Shown: positions 63,579 to 64,000 of the stretch, in pieces
Numbering within the stretch: the first letter of the stretch is position 1
Layout of the letters: each line of letters starts with the position of its first letter
Source of the DNA: JL08 sp039969355
GTDB taxonomy: Bacteria > Pseudomonadota > Alphaproteobacteria > Rhodobacterales > Rhodobacteraceae
Length of the DNA stretch: 64,000 nucleotides
NCBI GenBank assembly: GCA_039969355.1
Contig: JBDVOA010000013.1
Location: 1 to 64,000, forward strand
Reading direction: 5' to 3'
The notes under the pieces: generated by a model
Database searches by the model: none
Told to the model about the DNA's origin: nothing
Seen by the model: the letters and a program-made list of their open reading frames with translations, nothing else
Translations under genes and position numbers: made by a program

Positions 63579-64000
63579 GTTGCTGTCCTTTGCTCAAATT
63601 GACCAATACTGAGATGGTAGGCAGGCGAGATGAATTCCTCGGCGCGTTTAATCCACCCGCCTTTGCCGCCTTTGCGGGTTCTAGCATATTTTCGGCTGGC
63701 CTCCCGCCGATCCGCAATGCGAAAATAGTAATTGCGACGCGCGATGCCGTAAGCATCGGCTAGTTCATTTGCACCTTGTTTATTGGCCTTTTGAGTGGCG
63801 TCTATTGTCTGCGGACCCAAGGCACCGTCAACATCAACGCGAAATCCCATTTCCCGCAACAGGCGCTGCAGGATCTTCACCGCGTTGCCCCCTGCATTTA
63901 CATACATGTCAAATACGGAAGGATGCAGCCCCTTGGGGAGTTCTGCAATCCGTGGGCGTTCAAAGTAGTGTTCGACGAAAATATCGACCGCCTGATCACG
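63569..64000 (-). CDS. GH108 N-acetylmuramidase, C-terminal part (runs off right edge)
   Basis: The frame enters from the right edge and reads RDQAVDIFVEHYFERPRIAE, then GLHPSVFDMYVNAGGNAVKI. This matches the holin-associated GH108 muramidase, with a C-terminal PG-binding-3 domain (VDGALGPQTIDATQKANKQG). It hydrolyses the glycan backbone of peptidoglycan. The catalytic Glu in the N-terminal part is outside the window. The stop overlaps the holin start, so the two are co-translated. Confidence 0.8.
   Translation of the reverse strand, partial: RDQAVDIFVEHYFERPRIAELPKGLHPSVFDMYVNAGGNAVKILQRLLREMGFRVDVDGALGPQTIDATQKANKQGANELADAYGIARRNYYFRIADRREASRKYARTRKGGKGGWIKRAEEFISPAYHLSIGQFEQRTATWG

Noticed and set aside
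63003..64000. Edge of an active prophage
   Set aside because: Only holin and muramidase are visible. No integrase, terminase, capsid or tail genes are in the window, and ccmF/ccmH follow directly. The right side remains unseen.

Overview
The window reads as a chromosome segment of an alphaproteobacterium of the Rhodobacteraceae, most likely the marine Roseobacter group. The basis is gene content and order: a cysG-DUF2849-cysI-cysH-DUF934 sulfate assimilation operon followed by a ferredoxin-NADP reductase, a dctPQM TRAP transporter beside dctBD, a rhizobial-type glpDSTPQUV glycerol operon, a Lon/HU pair, a form II CoxSLM-like molybdenum hydroxylase, and a holin/GH108 muramidase pair. No rRNA, CRISPR array or complete prophage was seen. 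Only one tRNA gene (Val, anticodon TAC) was found.

Layout. 0-6 kb: the end of an IS3-type element, tRNA-Val, a histidine phosphatase, a glycosyltransferase-like protein, a GNAT enzyme, HU and Lon, with a heat-shock-like promoter and a clear terminator for lon. 6-17 kb: cytochrome c', a LysR regulator, tgt, a membrane pentapeptide-repeat protein, an SPFH/NfeD pair, a fasciclin lipoprotein, a methyltransferase, a short AT-rich stretch, a pseudouridine synthase, two Fe-S assembly proteins and tpiA. 17-24 kb: the C4-dicarboxylate TRAP system and its two-component regulator, whose response regulator lacks the sigma-54 contact loop. 24-32 kb: a P450, an unknown membrane protein, a Lrp regulator and the sulfate assimilation operon. 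32-38 kb: an alpha/beta hydrolase lipoprotein, a decayed gene with BTRD1-like tandem repeats, a low-complexity membrane-anchored protein, infC with an ATA start codon, and a membrane adenylate cyclase.

38-50.5 kb is an accessory catabolic region: CoxMLS-like hydroxylase, tartrate/malate dehydrogenase overlapping a haloacetate-dehalogenase-like hydrolase, and a TetR gene divergent from an N-demethylase-like flavoenzyme that is followed by a proline-racemase-family protein. A pair of palindromic operators lies between the divergent genes. The region ends in gene remnants. A Lrp C-terminus and an ACC-deaminase C-terminus are fused by a deletion that removed both N-termini, and they are followed by the start of a truncated 2-oxoacid dehydrogenase E1-like gene.

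50.5-59.4 kb is the glycerol uptake and oxidation operon (glpD-S-T-P-Q-small ORF-U-V, minus strand) with divergent glpR. Its two ATPase subunits have complementary defects, so only one composite ATP site should be canonical. 59.6-64 kb holds a PaaG-like isomerase, ccmH and ccmF for cytochrome c maturation, and a holin plus a muramidase that runs off the right edge.

All assignments were made by reading motifs by eye. Family names are recognition, not database results.
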